The translations under genes and the position numbers were made by a program. 64,000 nt of DNA, taken from contig NC_135176.1 in assembly GCF_041146795.1 (NCBI RefSeq), forward strand, positions 29,355,786 to 29,419,785, read 5' to 3'. The notes below the pieces were generated by a model. The model saw only the letters and a list, made by a program, of their open reading frames with translations. It did no database searches and was not told the DNA's origin. This DNA is from Maylandia zebra. Lineage: Eukaryota; Chordata; Actinopteri; Cichliformes; Cichlidae. Within the stretch, counting starts at the first letter, position 1. Every line of letters begins with the position of its first letter. Shown in pieces: positions 1 to 47,819 of this stretch.

Positions 1-526
1 TGACTGCAGTGTAAAGTTTGGTGGAGGAGGGATTATGGTGTGTGGTTGGTTTTCAGCAGTTGGACTCGGCCCCTTAGGTCCAGTAAAAAGAACTCTCAAT
101 GCTTCAGGATACCAGGACATATTGGATGATTTCATGCTCCCAACTTTGTGGGAACAGTTTGGGGATGGCCCCTTCCTGTTCCAACGTGACCGTGCACTTT
201 TGTGCAAACAAGGTCCTTAAAGACATGGATGAGCAAGTTTAGTGTGGAAGAACTTGACTGGCCTGCACAGGGTCCCGACCTCAACCTGAAAGAAAACCTT
301 TGGGACGAACTAGAGCAAAGACTGTGAGCCAGGTCTTCTTATTCAACATCAGTGTCTGAGCTCACGAATTTGCTTCTGGAAGAATGGTCGGATCTTCCCA
401 TAAACACACTAAACCCTGTGGAAAACCTTCCCAGAAGCTTTTATAACTGTAAAGGGTGGGCTGGATTAAGAATGGGATGTCATATGTTCTTGAAGGCAGA
501 CGAGCGAATACTTTTGGCAATATAGT
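1..526 (+). mobile_element. Tc1/mariner-family transposon, decayed 3' part
   Basis: Reads in sense as the C-terminal half of a Tc1-like transposase. Visible pieces are an opening like [10 protein letters not shown], a conserved Asp in FQRDRALLC, and DWPAQGPDLNLKENLWDELE holding the last catalytic Glu. In-frame stops and frame changes make it non-functional. The 3' end, ATACTTTTGGCAATATAGTC near 500-526, resembles the usual Tc1 terminal repeat. The 5' half is outside the window. It lies in a clip2 intron, antisense to the gene. Confidence 0.8.
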
Positions 527-935
527 CCATGTTTCAGTTTGTGGTCATACTTTACCTACGACCACAAATGCAAGTGTATTTTCACACTGCTTTAAATGCC
601 TGTTTGAATTTCAAGACTTGGTTTCAGGGTTGAAGTTAGAGTTAGGTTTAGGTTAGGCTGCCATGTTTGAATTGGGTGGAATGTACGGATGATGAGATGA
701 GTGAAGAAGGGCTGGACACAGAGAGACTTCTCAAATTACATTTTGATGTAACATTCTTATTCTTGTTATAGCCACCCTGATTTACCCTTTTTTCTTTTTG
801 TAAATCCTTTGAAATTTTGTAAGCAAAACTGAATCCTGCTCTAAATGAAGGATTCCTACAAACACATAACTGCACTGACATGACCACACTACTCTGGCTG
901 ACTTGAAGACAGTTATAAAAAACAGAGCAGCGTAC
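527..935. other. clip2 intron 9 sequence, no further feature
   Basis: AT-rich intron between the Tc1 remnant and exon 9. Open frames here run past the exon donor and are not supported as coding. Confidence 0.6.
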
Positions 936-35496
<34,561 letters not shown>

Positions 35497-35515
35497 TCTA
35501 CGTTAGCAGGGAGAC
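35497..35515 (-). other. clip2: clip2 5'UTR part of first coding exon
   Basis: Lies between a minus-strand acceptor (CTCTCAG) and the first ATG. It implies a non-coding upstream exon. Inferred from the splice signal only. Confidence 0.45.
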
Positions 35516-38337
35516 CTGAGAGTTCCTCCTTCCTGGGCGATGAAGGCTTTTGGATCAGGCACTAGATGTGGGAGTGGTGGCTGTCACTCTCCATGTTTTA
35601 GCTGTGGGGATGACAAATATATGGGATAAATACAAGAACGGCTGACAGCACGACAGCTAAACAAACACAGTGTGACATCAGATGTCCAACCCTGAGTGAA
35701 TGGACCAGATTGTTGAAGCAGAACAAATGGAAACTGGTTTGACAACAAGTTTATCAGGAACACCTCTGCAATTTAATGCCCTCACACAGCACAGAGAAGC
35801 TGCTTTATACCAACAATTAAGTTTTGCGCACACTGATTTTTGTTGTTTTTGGCCAAGCGGTCATAATTCTACTTGACCTTTATTTCTGAGGTCATAGTGG
35901 GTGTTATTGTTGAACTGCTCTCCAACACACTGTAAGGTCGTCCTAACATTTTGCATGCAAAACACTGGCTCAGTGCAGAAACACAGGGATTGAAAGAGAT
36001 CAGAAATTTCCTTTTTTGCATCTTGTTCTTTTTTTTGTGTCCCTACAATCCACTGAAAATCGAACAATCTGAAAAGCAAAGATCACTTCTGGGTTTGGAC
36101 TACTTGTGCCCACACAAAGCCATAACCTAACAATCCATCTATCATTTCTCTTAACTGCTCATCCAACTTACAGCCCGGGGAGGCTGGAGCCAATCCCAGC
36201 TCACACAGGGTGAAAATCTAACCTAACAGCTTCTCCAACTTACCAAAAGCTTTAGTGCCTAAATGTGATTTTCTTTTATGCAGCTTTCATCTATATATGT
36301 GGTCTTCCTTCCTCCTCAGGAGTCACACTGGGAGTTGATGACTTTTAAGAATCTGAAGAACTGGTAGTAGTTATAAATAATAAATGGATAGCGTTTATTA
36401 ATACACGCCCGGAGACAGCAGCTCTCAGGTTGACACACTGATGTCAGCTGATGGCAGATTTTAGGCCTTGTGGGTGTTTTTGTTTATCAGGACATTTTCC
36501 TTTATATCGGTGTTTCTCAGTGTGTGAATTCTGTGACCCCAGAAGTCCATAATCAAAAGGTCCACAAAATAATTTGCTATAAATCATAAAACTGCTTTAT
36601 CACTTCAAAAGTGTACATCTGTAAATGTGGATTATTTATGTCAATTCAAAAAAATACGACTGCGACACATGACGTTACTCTCTAATGAAATTATTCACTT
36701 CACTCAGAGTGCAACGAACCATTCCTTAAGTATTTAGGTCAGAAATTTTTAGAATAAGATCTTAATTGCATCTCTGAGTACAAATGATGGTAAGGAACTG
36801 CACACTGTACAGACAGCTGGAACGGACCACTGACACATCATACCTCTCTGGATTGACCCATTTTTTCCACAAATGGTGAAACGGTACTTTATTTTACACA
36901 GCTGTGACTGAAAACACCTGAATTCAAAGATGAAGAGGTGTGGCCCAATACCTCTGTCCATATAGTGTTTCCAAAGCTTATGAGTACCGTGTCGTCATTC
37001 TTTTTGCATGCCTTTATAATTACTTAGACTTTCTCCACCTCCTTATGCATATTTTATGGGTGCAATTCATTGGCCAAATACAAAGACAAATATTAAGTTT
37101 AATAATCATTTGAGTTCATTTTTGGAGATATGACAAAGATATTGATACAAAATTACGTAAATAAAATCTGGTATTGTGTCAGCCTTATTATGTCATAAGA
37201 GAGAGGCATTGCACTCAAAGAAACCTGAACTGCAATAGTAAAGATGTTATAAGTTTAACTTCCAATTAAAAAAAAGCTTCTTTAAAATATGTTTAGAGCA
37301 ACTTTTTAAGAGTTTGTTTACCTGGTGAGCTTGCACATGTATTTTTGTGCATTTTAAGAAGGGTAGGCCTGCTTCTCCAACTCTATCCAGAGCACAATGC
37401 TTTATTTTTCCAATTTGGCACTGGCAATGTGGGATTCTTCTTTGATTAACAACAGCAGAAAAAACACTGAAGTAGAGACTGAAATGCATGTGTCCCACTG
37501 TTATTACTCATGCTACACTACTGCTGGGGTGCCACTGAGCAAAACATGATTAATCATGAGCCAAACACTGAAGCAGCACTGAGAGAACTTCCACAAGCAT
37601 CGTGTTTTTGTCGATCTGTTGAACTATTTGGCACCTGCATAGCAATCCACACACATTTACATGTGTCACGGTAAATTACTGTCATCTACGCCCCACTGCT
37701 TCATACAATCATCCATGATCAACTTAGCAGTTTCAGCAGAGTCATAACAAGAGTGAAAACCAATGCAGGCCTTTGCCCAAGTAGAACATGGCCTACAAAT
37801 CATGGCCCAGAGCCCATTAAGAAGATATAATGCCGTTATAGCCTACAATAAACAACACACATCTGGCTGAGGCTTTTAAACTAGACACTGGGCATTAGGA
37901 GGGACGGGGAACACATTCCAGCGTTGCCTAATCATTCTCCATTTTATTTACACTCATCCAGATAATAAAAAAAATGGAGAGGATATTCATTTTTGGATCA
38001 ATCAGTCAGAGCAAACCAGCCGGGGATGATGGTTTTGATCTGAGTGGAGACACAAATAAAGGCCTCTGTCTGTAATTTTTCCTCAGCTCTTCCACATTAA
38101 AGCACAGATTCATTTCCCAATCCACACCTTGATTTCAGTGCAAACAGGAGAGCAGCAATGTGCTGATAATGCGCACCTCAACAAAATCTAACACAACGCC
38201 GGTTTGATCCATTGTTGTAGCTACTGCGGCAACGTGGTCTAGACTGTCCTTCACTTCACACCCCGAGTACCCTCCCAGGGAGGAAATAAAAGCACAAAAT
38301 GGCACAAAAGCGCGTAAAAATGCAGGAAAATACTCAC
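35516..38337. other. Likely clip2 5'UTR intron
   Basis: AT-rich, with an RTE-like fragment at about 36130-36225 (TCATCCAACTTACAGCCCGG, GGCTGGAGCCAATCCCAGCT). No gene is seen. Its status as an intron depends on the inferred non-coding exon at 38.34 kb. Confidence 0.4.
36130..36225 (-). repeat. RTE-like tail fragment, opposite orientation
   Basis: CATCTATCATTTCTCTTAAC and GGAGGCTGGAGCCAATCCC, the reverse of the ATGGATGG-ended tail seen at 28.4 kb. Confidence 0.5.
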
Positions 38338-38830
38338 CATCCTGTGAGAAAATTCAGGGGGTGTCCAACTTTGATTTCCTAGCCACGGGTGGAAAAAGAG
38401 GGGATTAGTGGCTGCCACTCCCTGGGATGCAAATATGGATGCTGAGCAGAAACTGAAAGGGAGAGTCAGCGTGGATCACTGGATGGATGGTGGCAACAAC
38501 TGCACACTGTCAGCAATATACCGGTGATGGGTTAGCATGTAGCCTGCCGGTTCATCTCTAACAGCGTGTTAGCTCAGGCGGCTATACTGGAGCGACGATA
38601 ACGGACTTAAATGAGCCAAACGCTTCCACGCAGGGCCAGACGGTTCCCGGCATTAAACGCAGCATCAGCAACACTCAAAACCAACTTTTTCCGTTTTCTT
38701 TCTGCTGTGCCTCTAACTAAAAACGTCATCCGGTGGATGTATTTTTCGGCCTCTTCTTTCTCTTGTCGGTGTTCCCACAGTGATTTGGATTTGTTGGGTT
38801 AGCACAGCCTTCTTCTGACTGACTCAACCC
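38338..38830 (-). promoter_or_regulatory. clip2: Probable clip2 non-coding first exon and core promoter region
   Basis: On the minus strand a strong donor, CAGGATG|GTGAGTA (exon edge 38338), ends a region richer in G+C and CpG than its surroundings (about 38.40-38.65 kb). This is where a 5'UTR exon is needed, because the first coding exon starts with an acceptor. The transcription start cannot be placed; no clear TATA box is seen. Confidence 0.4.
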
Positions 38831-38899
38831 ACCGGCTAGACTGAACAAAGGGGCTGGGAAGGAGAGCCTCCTGGGGGAAAGATGAGTGTAGACCACAGT

Positions 38900-39640
38900 C
38901 TGGCTCAGCCCCGTGACGTACTCCGCTTACAATAATGAAGATTTAAGCTGGCCGGTCCTTATCAGTCTGAAAAGGTGACTCACAAAGCATGAGTCAGAGT
39001 TGTTTCCTGTCGTTGGTGCAACTTCTTTGATTCGGCATGAATAATACACAGAAAACAACATTTTTTTCGCGCTAAAAATACTAATTTCTGAAGCTGCTTC
39101 ATGCGTTCACAAGGTGAATCCATCGCCTAGCATTTTGGTAAAAATCAATTTTCTACACAAATTAAACTATAAAATAAACATTTTGTAGTATGCCGAACCG
39201 CAAAGCGATTTATATCGCAACAAATCCATACCCAAACTCACACAAAGCGCACTGAAATAAATCAAACAACACTGATAAACATAAATAGTAGAAACTCTAA
39301 TGTAAGTTTTGAGTCACTGAGCCCAAACACCGGCCGGCTTGGTGTATAAACAGCCCACGCATGTATACGTGAGACGTTTGAAACACATAAAGTGTATGGA
39401 AGAATAATAGGGTCAGGATAACCTTAGGACACACTTTTATTAATTTATTATTTTTGGAAATTGTGGGCGGAGACAAAAAAAAATCTTTATATGGATCGCG
39501 CGTGGTTTTCCGGTTGGATTTAGAACGCCCTGATTGGTCTGAGGAGTGAAATGACTTTTCCCAATAGGCTGTGATTGGTCAGCTTGTTTTTGGACTGCCT
39601 CGTTTGACAGCTGTCCGCCAAAGAGACCTCTAAAGTTGGA
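38900..39640 (-). promoter_or_regulatory. Possible clip2 upstream regulatory region (AP-1 and CCAAT motifs)
   Basis: Two AP-1 consensus sites, TGACTCA (38976-38982) and TGAGTCA (38990-38996), sit 14 bp apart. Further out, GATTGGTC occurs twice (near 39532 and 39573), which is CCAAT in the direction of clip2 transcription. Motif evidence only. Confidence 0.35.
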
Positions 39641-39901
39641 TTGCACACTGCTCTAATCCGCTCAGGTATTATGTAGTCCCTTTTTCATAAATAAACTGAG
39701 GTGTAGATTCACAAAAAGATAAGAGGCTCTGACTTTTGGTTATTTTTTTATTTATCTTTTTTTTTATCCATTCATATTTATTTTTATTTTATTTTTTTTA
39801 CATTTCGTGTCCCTTTTGAGACTGGGTTTACCTTTTTTCAGTTTAGTTTCTATTGTTTGAAAATTGTTTTTTCTTTTTCCTTTTATTTGTATTGCATTAT
39901 T

Positions 39902-40100
39902 ACTGCTAAAGCTCCCCCTCGGCATATAGGGGGCGCCCTGGGGCGCCTCTGTCAGTGCGCCCCAGGGCAGCTGTGGCTACAATGTAGCTTGCCATCACCA
40001 GTGTGTGAATGTGTGTGTGAATGGGTGAATGACTGAATGTGTAAAGCGCTTTGGGGTCCTCAGGGACTAGTAAAGCGCTATACAAATATAGGCCATTTAC
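39902..40100 (+). mobile_element. LINE/SINE 3' tail
   Basis: GAATGTGTGTGTGAATGGGT, GTAAAGCGCTTTGGGGTCCT and CAGGGACTAGTAAAGCGCTA then ATACAAATATAGGCCATTTA: a very common teleost retroposon end. A CpG-rich head (GGGGCGCCTCTGTCAGTGCG) belongs to it. Confidence 0.7.
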
Positions 40101-41164
40101 CATATAAGCAACTGAAATCTTTACTGGTTTATCTAGTGCAAAAATAAATTGATTTACACATTAATGACCCTAATTATAACCCAGTAACACAATACAGTTT
40201 AAAAAGAGCTATTCTACATAATGAGTGCTTTTAGTTAAGCTATTTTGATGATAAAAACTTTACTCTTGTAATGACACTCACTCAAACATTTACATCTGCA
40301 CCACCAGTGTAAAAGCTGTAGAAGAAATCAAATATCTGGAAAAATTAATGAGGTTAAAAACACATAAATGGTGCTATCAGAACGGACTTTTGAAAACTTC
40401 CTGATGCGTTTAGATTCCATCTAGAAAACTTTTAAATAAACTATTTTTTTGTTGGATCGCTGAACTGCTTAGTTAGTTAAAATCCTGTTTTTTGCGTCTC
40501 TGTGTGCTTTGCTGTGACCCTGGTGTTTCTGGATTGTGACTGTGTGGTTCCTCTGCACAGATCACTGGATTCTCTTCCCTGGTGTGGTAAGCCTGACCGT
40601 GAGTTGAGGGAGAATTACCTTTAAATACTGGATGTGTGGATTCCCTACATCCCTGGACCCCCTAGAGCAGTATTCCCCTTTTGCCTTGTGTCTTTGTATA
40701 AATGTATTCTTTCACTGTAAATAAAAAAAGAGTCCCACATGCCTGTTAGCCATGAAAAGGAAGTTTTACAAAAGAATTTAAGTCAAAACTTTACAACCGT
40801 TTAACCAAATATCTAATCAGCCAATAACCAGACTTACAGCTGATAGTAACTTAAATAATCAGTTGTTACAATCAAAGTATGCAGCACATCAGATGGGCTA
40901 CAGCAGCAGAAGACCACACCAGGTGCCACTCCTGTTAGCTTTATAAGATTGCTTTTAAAAGTGTTGAAAAAACAGCCCAACAGGACACAAAACATAAACA
41001 AAAAAAGTGTTTTACAGCACAATTACAATTGCTGGTCAATTTAAATTTATGATCATGAACCATTTATGTTTAACTGTTTTAACTGAGTGGCTTTCTGTAC
41101 CCTGTATTCATAATTGTTTAGGATATATTGGTTTGCTTAATGAAAGAGGGTTGCTTAATATTTA

Positions 41165-41440
41165 CTTGGTGGTCAGCGCAACAAGATGGTCACAGCAAGA
41201 TGGTCTTGGGTTTGAATCCACCATCTGGCATTTCTGTGCATATCTGTGTAGATTAACCGTGGGTACTCTGGCTTCCTCCCATGGTGCAAAGACATGCAGC
41301 TGGTGGGGTTTAGTTAATCAGTGATTCTAAATTACCCATAGGTGTTAGTAGTTGTTTTTCTTTCTGTGTTGGTCCTGTAATGCTGTTAATCAATTACAAA
41401 CAGGGTTGCCTCTTGTCCTGTAGCAGCTGAAATAGGCCTC
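41165..41440 (+). repeat. RTE-like repeat, diverged copy
   Basis: TGGTCTTGGGTTTGAATCCA, TACTCTGGCTTCCTCCCATG, GCAAAGACATGCAGCTGGTG, TTCTAAATTACCCATAGGTG: the same family as the copies at 27.6 and 41.6 kb, with internal gaps. Confidence 0.6.
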
Positions 41441-41599
41441 TAGCTATATATTTGAATGAAAGTCTACCTGTTTGCTGCATTTTCTTCTAGTGACCACTTG
41501 AGGGCACCACAACAAACCTTTTGCTCTACAGGAGATCCTGGAAGCTCAGTGAGAAATTAGTGATACTGTGCACTGTTGTTTTTCTTCCAATTGTTTACA

Positions 41600-41815
41600 C
41601 AGTAGCATGGTGTTAGCACTGCTGCCTCACAGCAAGACGGTCCTGAGTTCAATTCCACCATCAGGCGGGGTCTTTCTGTGTGGAGTTTGCATCTTCTCCC
41701 TGTGTTTGCGTGGGTTCACTCCGGGTACTCCTGCTTCCTCCTAGAGTCCAAAGACATACAGTTAGTGGGGATAGGTGAACTGGAAACCGGTAGAGATGGA
41801 TGTTTACACAGGAGA
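41600..41815 (+). repeat. RTE-like repeat copy
   Basis: AGCATGGTGTTAGCACTGCT, CCTCACAGCAAGACGGTCCT, TTTCTGTGTGGAGTTTGCAT, GGGTACTCCTGCTTCCTCCT. Better conserved than the neighbour at 41.2 kb. Confidence 0.7.
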
Positions 41816-43689
41816 CTCCACTGCTGTGTAAACCCTTAAACTACCTTCCCGTTAAAATATATGGAACAGAGGAGGTACTTTAGCCTGAGGTGGTGCTCAA
41901 TTACTGTCATTGTGAATTAATGTTTCAGAATAAGGAAACTGTTTGGGCCTCATAAATAAATAAATAAACGTGTTCCTTAAAAACTCAAATTTTGTGACTT
42001 GAATTCAGTACTCCACCTGTGGGAGACCACACTTTGGCAACCACTGGTAGGGTATTGCATTAAAAGTGGGCAATTATTAATTAGGTTAATTTTTAAAAGT
42101 TATTTCACATTGCTGGTTTTGACACTTGTTTAATACTTTGAATTCAGAGTTAATATACCAACGTTTTCTGTTTAGGTCCAGTTATTTGTCCTGTTTGTAA
42201 AGTTTATATTTCTGTGTTTATTTTGTTTTGTCTGTAGATTCATCCTATTCTACATCCTACTTGTACTTGTGGTTATTCTGAGTCTATTCTTTTGATTTAA
42301 GGTTTAACTTTTACTTTCTGTTTTCTAGGTACCCTCCCTCTGTTTAAGCCTGGGTTCCTTTTGTTTCCTTGGTTAGTTCCTGTTTTACTTTGAAAGGTTA
42401 TTTCTTTTTTGTCCTGTGTCAATTTTGTTTCCTGTTTTGTCTTCTCCTGTTTTCACTTGTTGTTGTGTTGTGCACCTATGCACTTATTACTCACCTGCTG
42501 GACATGAGACGTGTCAGATAACTCCCAGAATCACTAGACAATGATCAGCCTTTGAGGTGAGGGTTAACTTTCTCATCAATGCCAGTATCACACATTTCAC
42601 TGATGCCAAAAAAAGGTGCATGTCATAGCAATATTACTGAGTCCACAGTTAGAACAACCGACATCAGCAGCACTGGGACATGAAATCCCACGAAATAAAG
42701 CAAACATTGGCAGATGCAACCAGCAGATACTGGCCACCATGATTTTCTTCCCACACAAATTACAACAACTGCTGCTTGCAGTGCTTTGCAATAATCACTT
42801 TCAACTTGGTGAAACGTTTAAAAACTAAACTAAAACTGAGAATCTGATTGGTTGGTTATCACCATCTACTCATCAATGTCATAGTTGTAACATCTTCCAC
42901 AGACAACATCAACAGAGTTTTCCGCTTCAGAAATTCCCTCTTAAGTGTTTTAATCAAATAAAATGTTAAAATTCAGCTGCCTTCATATACAGGAAGAGGA
43001 AATGTATTGCTTTGAAAATATCTTTTCAAAATAACTTTGATGGAATTTTCTGCTTTTCTTCCTGAAAAAAGGCCCTTCATTTGTACTCTCTAGCTTTCAA
43101 TTATGACTAGTCTTTTATAGTAATTACTATGTATGTTTACTATTTGATCTCTACTATGTACAGCACAACCCGTGTTGTTTTTAAATGTGCTTATAAATAT
43201 ATTTTGATTTTTTTTATTTGATCTTACAACTCCCAGAGACCAGCCATTTGGCTCTCTTTGGTTAAGTTAGTATTAAGCATGGCAAGTTTAACCTAAGGTT
43301 TGGCGCCCTCTTCTGGGGTTAACAGGAAGTTTGTATACTAGTATGTGGACCTTTTATCAATATACACACCAAATGAACATTAAGAGAGATGCTGTTTGTT
43401 GTTATAATTACGTAAAATCTCACAGAGTGCACTTGGTGTAAGCAATTAGAAAAAAGGGTCAAAAGTGTATTTCAAAATGTATCTGAAGCTACATGTGGCA
43501 TAGCAGCCTATGTTAGGCAACTGAACTGAGCATCTTTCAAAGATTTTTAACCTAAATCTGAACTTACACACTATCAGGTACTTGACTTGGCTTACATGGA
43601 TGGATCGATGGATGGAAATATGATCGTAGGCAGAGACAGTATAAGAGACGAAACCGCACGCAAAGACAAAACCTTTTAAAAACAATTAA

Positions 43690-43970
43690 ATTCATTCAGA
43701 TGAATTTCTTCTCAGATGTTTTTATAGGCTGTTTATTTACACAGCACCAGCTCACAGCACCAGCTCACAACAACAGCGGCGTCAGCAACTGCTTTTCAAT
43801 ACGAGGAAAAGACTCCATAACACTGTGAGCAAGCACTTGGCGACTGTGGGAAGGAAGAACTCACTTCAAACAGGAAGAAACCTCCAGCAGAAGCAAACTC
43901 AGACAGGGTTAGCGATCTGCTGCCACAGGTTTGGGGGCTGAGGGGAAAGATAAGAGAGAAATTGTTCATT
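43690..43970 (-). mobile_element. LINE 3' tail, probably L2 clade, inverted
   Basis: Reverse complement of the 9.4-kb tail: GCACTTGGCGACTGTGGGAA, GGAAGAACTCACTTCAAACA, GGAAGAAACCTCCAGCAGAA. More diverged than that copy, with an AATTAAATTCATTCA start matching the GAATTGAATT tail. Confidence 0.7.
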
Positions 43971-45468
43971 GCATCATGGGAAGCCCTTCAACAACCTGTG
44001 AGTCAAAGATACTGAGATAATGCTCTAAAGGGCTTCCTTAATTTTACTGCTGAAACTTGTGCTGCTGAGATGCGAGACTTGATTTGTTCTTCAGCACTTC
44101 AAACCACTGAGACCTGACTCACTCAACCCCATCTGACATTTCTTGGATAAACTGTGAGCCTTATTACAGCATCAATAGGTTCACTAATGTGCCTGAGGAG
44201 AATGGGAGCAAATCCCCATAGCCGGGCTCTAAAATACCTTCCCAGAGTTGTTTAGGTTATTATAACAGAAGATTAACACTGAGAGTTCAAATAACGTGTT
44301 CAGCAGCTACTTATGGGTATGATGTGTAGCTGTCCGCATACTATTGCTCATATAGTCGAGTCAAAGCTTAAGCATTTCCCAGATTAGTGGTGTCAGTTCA
44401 TTATATTTATATAGCACAGTGAGGTATACAAGCCATCTACATAATAATATTAATAGAATAGGCCGCAAAGGACTATGAAAAAATGCAAATCATGATATCC
44501 GCCAAACATAGAAAAGGCATCAGCATGACAGCAAATAGACGAGGAGTAAGAACATTTATTAAAAATGTTATTAAGCTGAAAGAAATACACTAACCAAGTG
44601 CATTCTTTTAAGATATCGAGAGAGGTAGAGGGGGACTAAATACAGTTACCTCAGCTGTGCTATGATTTAGTTGAAGGAAATCCATTCAGGATTTTAAATC
44701 ATCCAGACAGTCAGAAGTGTTTTTCATTAAGTAGGTGCTGTCGAGTGTAGCAGGTAGATAAAAGTGAGCAGAAATGCACAGTAGTGGCAGAATATTTTAT
44801 TTCTTAAAGACAGAATAAATAAAAGAGGGCCTATCATATTGTGCATACATTTGCATACTGTTATGGAGTGATTTATAAAGTTGTGATAGGAACAGTTTCA
44901 TATTCTTTGGCTCTTTTCATTAATTCACAGAAAGTATGCACCAGTCAGAGTCACAAGAGTATAACAAAGGGTCACAGGCTGACCTGAGCTGCCACATTAA
45001 TATGCAGTGTGCCCAGATAATGCCTTTCTGTGCTTTGTAATAATGGCTCAGTGTTTCTGAGTGTGTGGACGTTGCCCCCTCAGCCTGCTTTGGAGGGGAA
45101 GTGACTGGATTATGCTCTAATCTCATTATGATGCCGCTGCCATGTGAGGGCCGACTGGAAGGATTAGAAACTGAGGGCTCAACTTCGACAAACCAGCTGA
45201 CTGTAATGACTGCTCATGCACACTCTTATGGTGCGTGTCAACAGCTTACACGGCACTGACCAACAAGGAAGGACCATCCCTCTCGTCTATCAGCAGTAGA
45301 TCCACCTCCATGGTAACCATGGTAGGTATCATTTGCTTTTGTAATTTTCTGCCTCTGTGCATCAACAGCCTTCAGACTGGCAAGCCTGAAAACATTTGAT
45401 AAATGATGATAGGCAGAAGCTGGCCAAGTCTGGTGTCAGCCTCACCCAGAAGTAATATATTATGGCAG

Positions 45469-45719
45469 CATCAGCGTAACTTTGTGCTGAACATTGGGGG
45501 GATCGAGATCTCTGTCTAAATAAATAAATATATCTGGGTAAATTCCCAGATGATTATACATGCAACTATTTTGCTGGTAATACCTGAAATGAGCAAAGAA
45601 AATCAACAGCCTATTTATGCAAGATAATTCATAATTTTATTGGGGGGGTGTTATATTGGTTGTGTCTGATTATTGGGGGGATCATAACCCCCCTGACCCC
45701 CCTGGAAATTACGCCACTG
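45469..45719. mobile_element. hAT-type MITE (251 bp) with perfect 8-bp target duplication
   Basis: Perfect flanking duplication TATGGCAG (45461-45468 and 45720-45727). Ends CATCAGCGTAAC and ATTACGCCACTG are inverted repeats (8 of 12). G-runs (TATTGGGGGGGTG, ATTGGGGGGATC) and CCCCCCTGACCCCCCTGG lie toward the right end. Confidence 0.85.
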
Positions 45720-46256
45720 TATGGCAGGTTTGAGTGTGGATGGTGGGAGATGCCATGAAAATGTTTTCTGATTCATTAAAATTTGCATTTAAACATAAAT
45801 AAAGTATAAGATGATAAGGCATGAACTTTAAAACAGAACTGCAGAATTAATTCATTTGGGAAATTTGCTGGTTTTGTGTCTGATGTTCATGCTTTACAAA
45901 TTTTGTGTTATATATACACCTCCTATTTAATATAAAGGCAGCTAAAGATAAAATGACAGCTTGGAGGAAGTCATTAGTTGCCTCTAAAAACATATTTATT
46001 TATTTACAAAATTACCTTTAGTTAGCAAAATTGTTTTACATTAAATTTACTCTATTTATAAATCATTTTTTCTCTGTGTAAAACTTACTACTTTACATAG
46101 CATTTTTTGTAACATAGCATTTTATAATATTTTTTTATTTCAACTTGTTGAGTTCCTATATTAGATTTTTCAAATTTTTTGTATCTATTTTATCTTTATT
46201 CTTTTCTTTTGTGTACATTTGACCTTGTTGAGTTATTTCTTATATGCTCTTGGCTA

Positions 46257-46313
46257 TCTTAGCTTAGTTTAGCTTAACTTAGCTTAGTTTAGCTTAGCTT
46301 AGCCTAGCTTAGC
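46257..46313. repeat. Short tandem repeat AGCTTAGTTT-type
   Basis: About ten degenerate copies of TTAGCTTAG/TTAGTTTAG in a row. Confidence 0.75.
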
Positions 46314-47819
46314 ATATCCCCTAATCATAGCTATAGCTAGCTAACTAGGTATAACACATTCTTGTTGCTTTAGGCAACATATAATCATATTATATAATAA
46401 AATCACATAAATTACAACAATATTTCAAAACATTAGCACCACTAAATTCAGCTAATATCTAATATAAAATTGGGCAAAACTATTTTAAATGTAAAGAAAT
46501 AAGTTGCTTTAATGAGACAAGCTGGTTGGTTGACTTTTTGGCTACCTTGCCTGAACATAAAACGCCAAAAGGTTTGTGACTGTATGCAACCAGCATTACT
46601 TCTTTGTTTATTGCTCAGTTATAACATGTTGGCATGTAACACTGGGTAGCACACTGGATATATAATCATTGATTTACCTCTTACTGGAAGTAGTTTTTTT
46701 TTCTTGATCAGGTTTTCATATTATGATTGTTTTAAGCCTCTGGACTAAATATATAAACATTAGATAATTTTGAAACTGATCATTTGTGTCTCATTTTTGT
46801 AAAAAAAAAAATTTTCAGTCAAAAAAATATGAGGAAAGTCTTCATGATATTTCTAAAACATAAACAACAAGTGTTAAAAGTAGAAAGAGAACCCAACTTA
46901 GGCAAACGAAGTCGAAATTAGAATTCCTGAGAAGGACATTTGCCCTGTAGCTGTAATATAAGAGGTCAAAACATGTCTCTGCATAAAAAAAAAACAACCC
47001 TGAGTAAATTGAGCAGATTAATATGAAACTAAAACGATTTCTGCTGGGAACCCCACACTTGCAAAATATGAAATTAAATAAAATTAATAAAAAATATGCT
47101 TTTTTTCCATCGTCCTTTTGTAACGTTTATCACCTGAGGGTGTTTTATTTCATTGCTCATTTTAATTAAAAATGCAAAGAAGTGCTCACAAGCATTTTTT
47201 TCTTGAAATTTCTGCAGAGTGAGCTGGATGTTTTTTCCAGTTCCATAAAAGGATGACTGATTTAGGCGCTTTTCTTGATGATTACACGTTTCGTTAATTT
47301 CACTTACAAAAAGCTAATGAAACTCCTGAAACTGTTTCTCTCTCACACACACAGGGGTCCACAGTACCTTTAGTTTTTGGGTCAGCCTGTTGCCGCCAAC
47401 ATACCAAAGGTCTGTTTTGGAGAAATGACAGATGAGAGAATGATTAAGCTGTCTGACCAACCGGGATATGTGTGTCACACAGATGTCAGTGTGTATACAT
47501 GACAGTAGGTGAAGGTCTGGATGAGGGACAGAGATACGCAAACACGCGACACAGATGAGACGGTGATAGAGACACAATGTTCAGGAACACTGGCGTTTCT
47601 TATCCTTCTCTGTTGTTGTTTTAAAGTGGATACCCTGCAACAGGCAGTCCAGAGGACTGTATTTCTTCTTCTCTCATTTCTGAAAGAAGTATTTTTTTCC
47701 CCTTCTTGGCTCCCTCGGTCTAATCTAAGCAGCAGCAGAGTAAGTGGCATTTTAAAAGTACAGCAGCTGTGACTATGTCAAGGTCTGAGGAAGCAGTCAG
47801 AGTCTGATACAGCAAGAAA

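Larger units (their letters stand above)
39641..47800. other. Intergenic region between clip2 and cldn2
   Basis: About 8 kb with no supported gene. It holds the tail at 39.9 kb, two RTE-like copies (41165-41440, 41600-41815), a pyrimidine-rich stretch at about 42.16-42.48 kb, the inverted L2-like tail (43690-43970), the hAT MITE at 45.47 kb and a short AGCTTAGTTT tandem at 46257-46313. The rest is AT-rich and unique by eye. Confidence 0.55.

Noticed and set aside
1..526. Host gene in the first frame (35-220)
   Set aside because: The sequence is a decayed Tc1-like transposase end with frameshifts.
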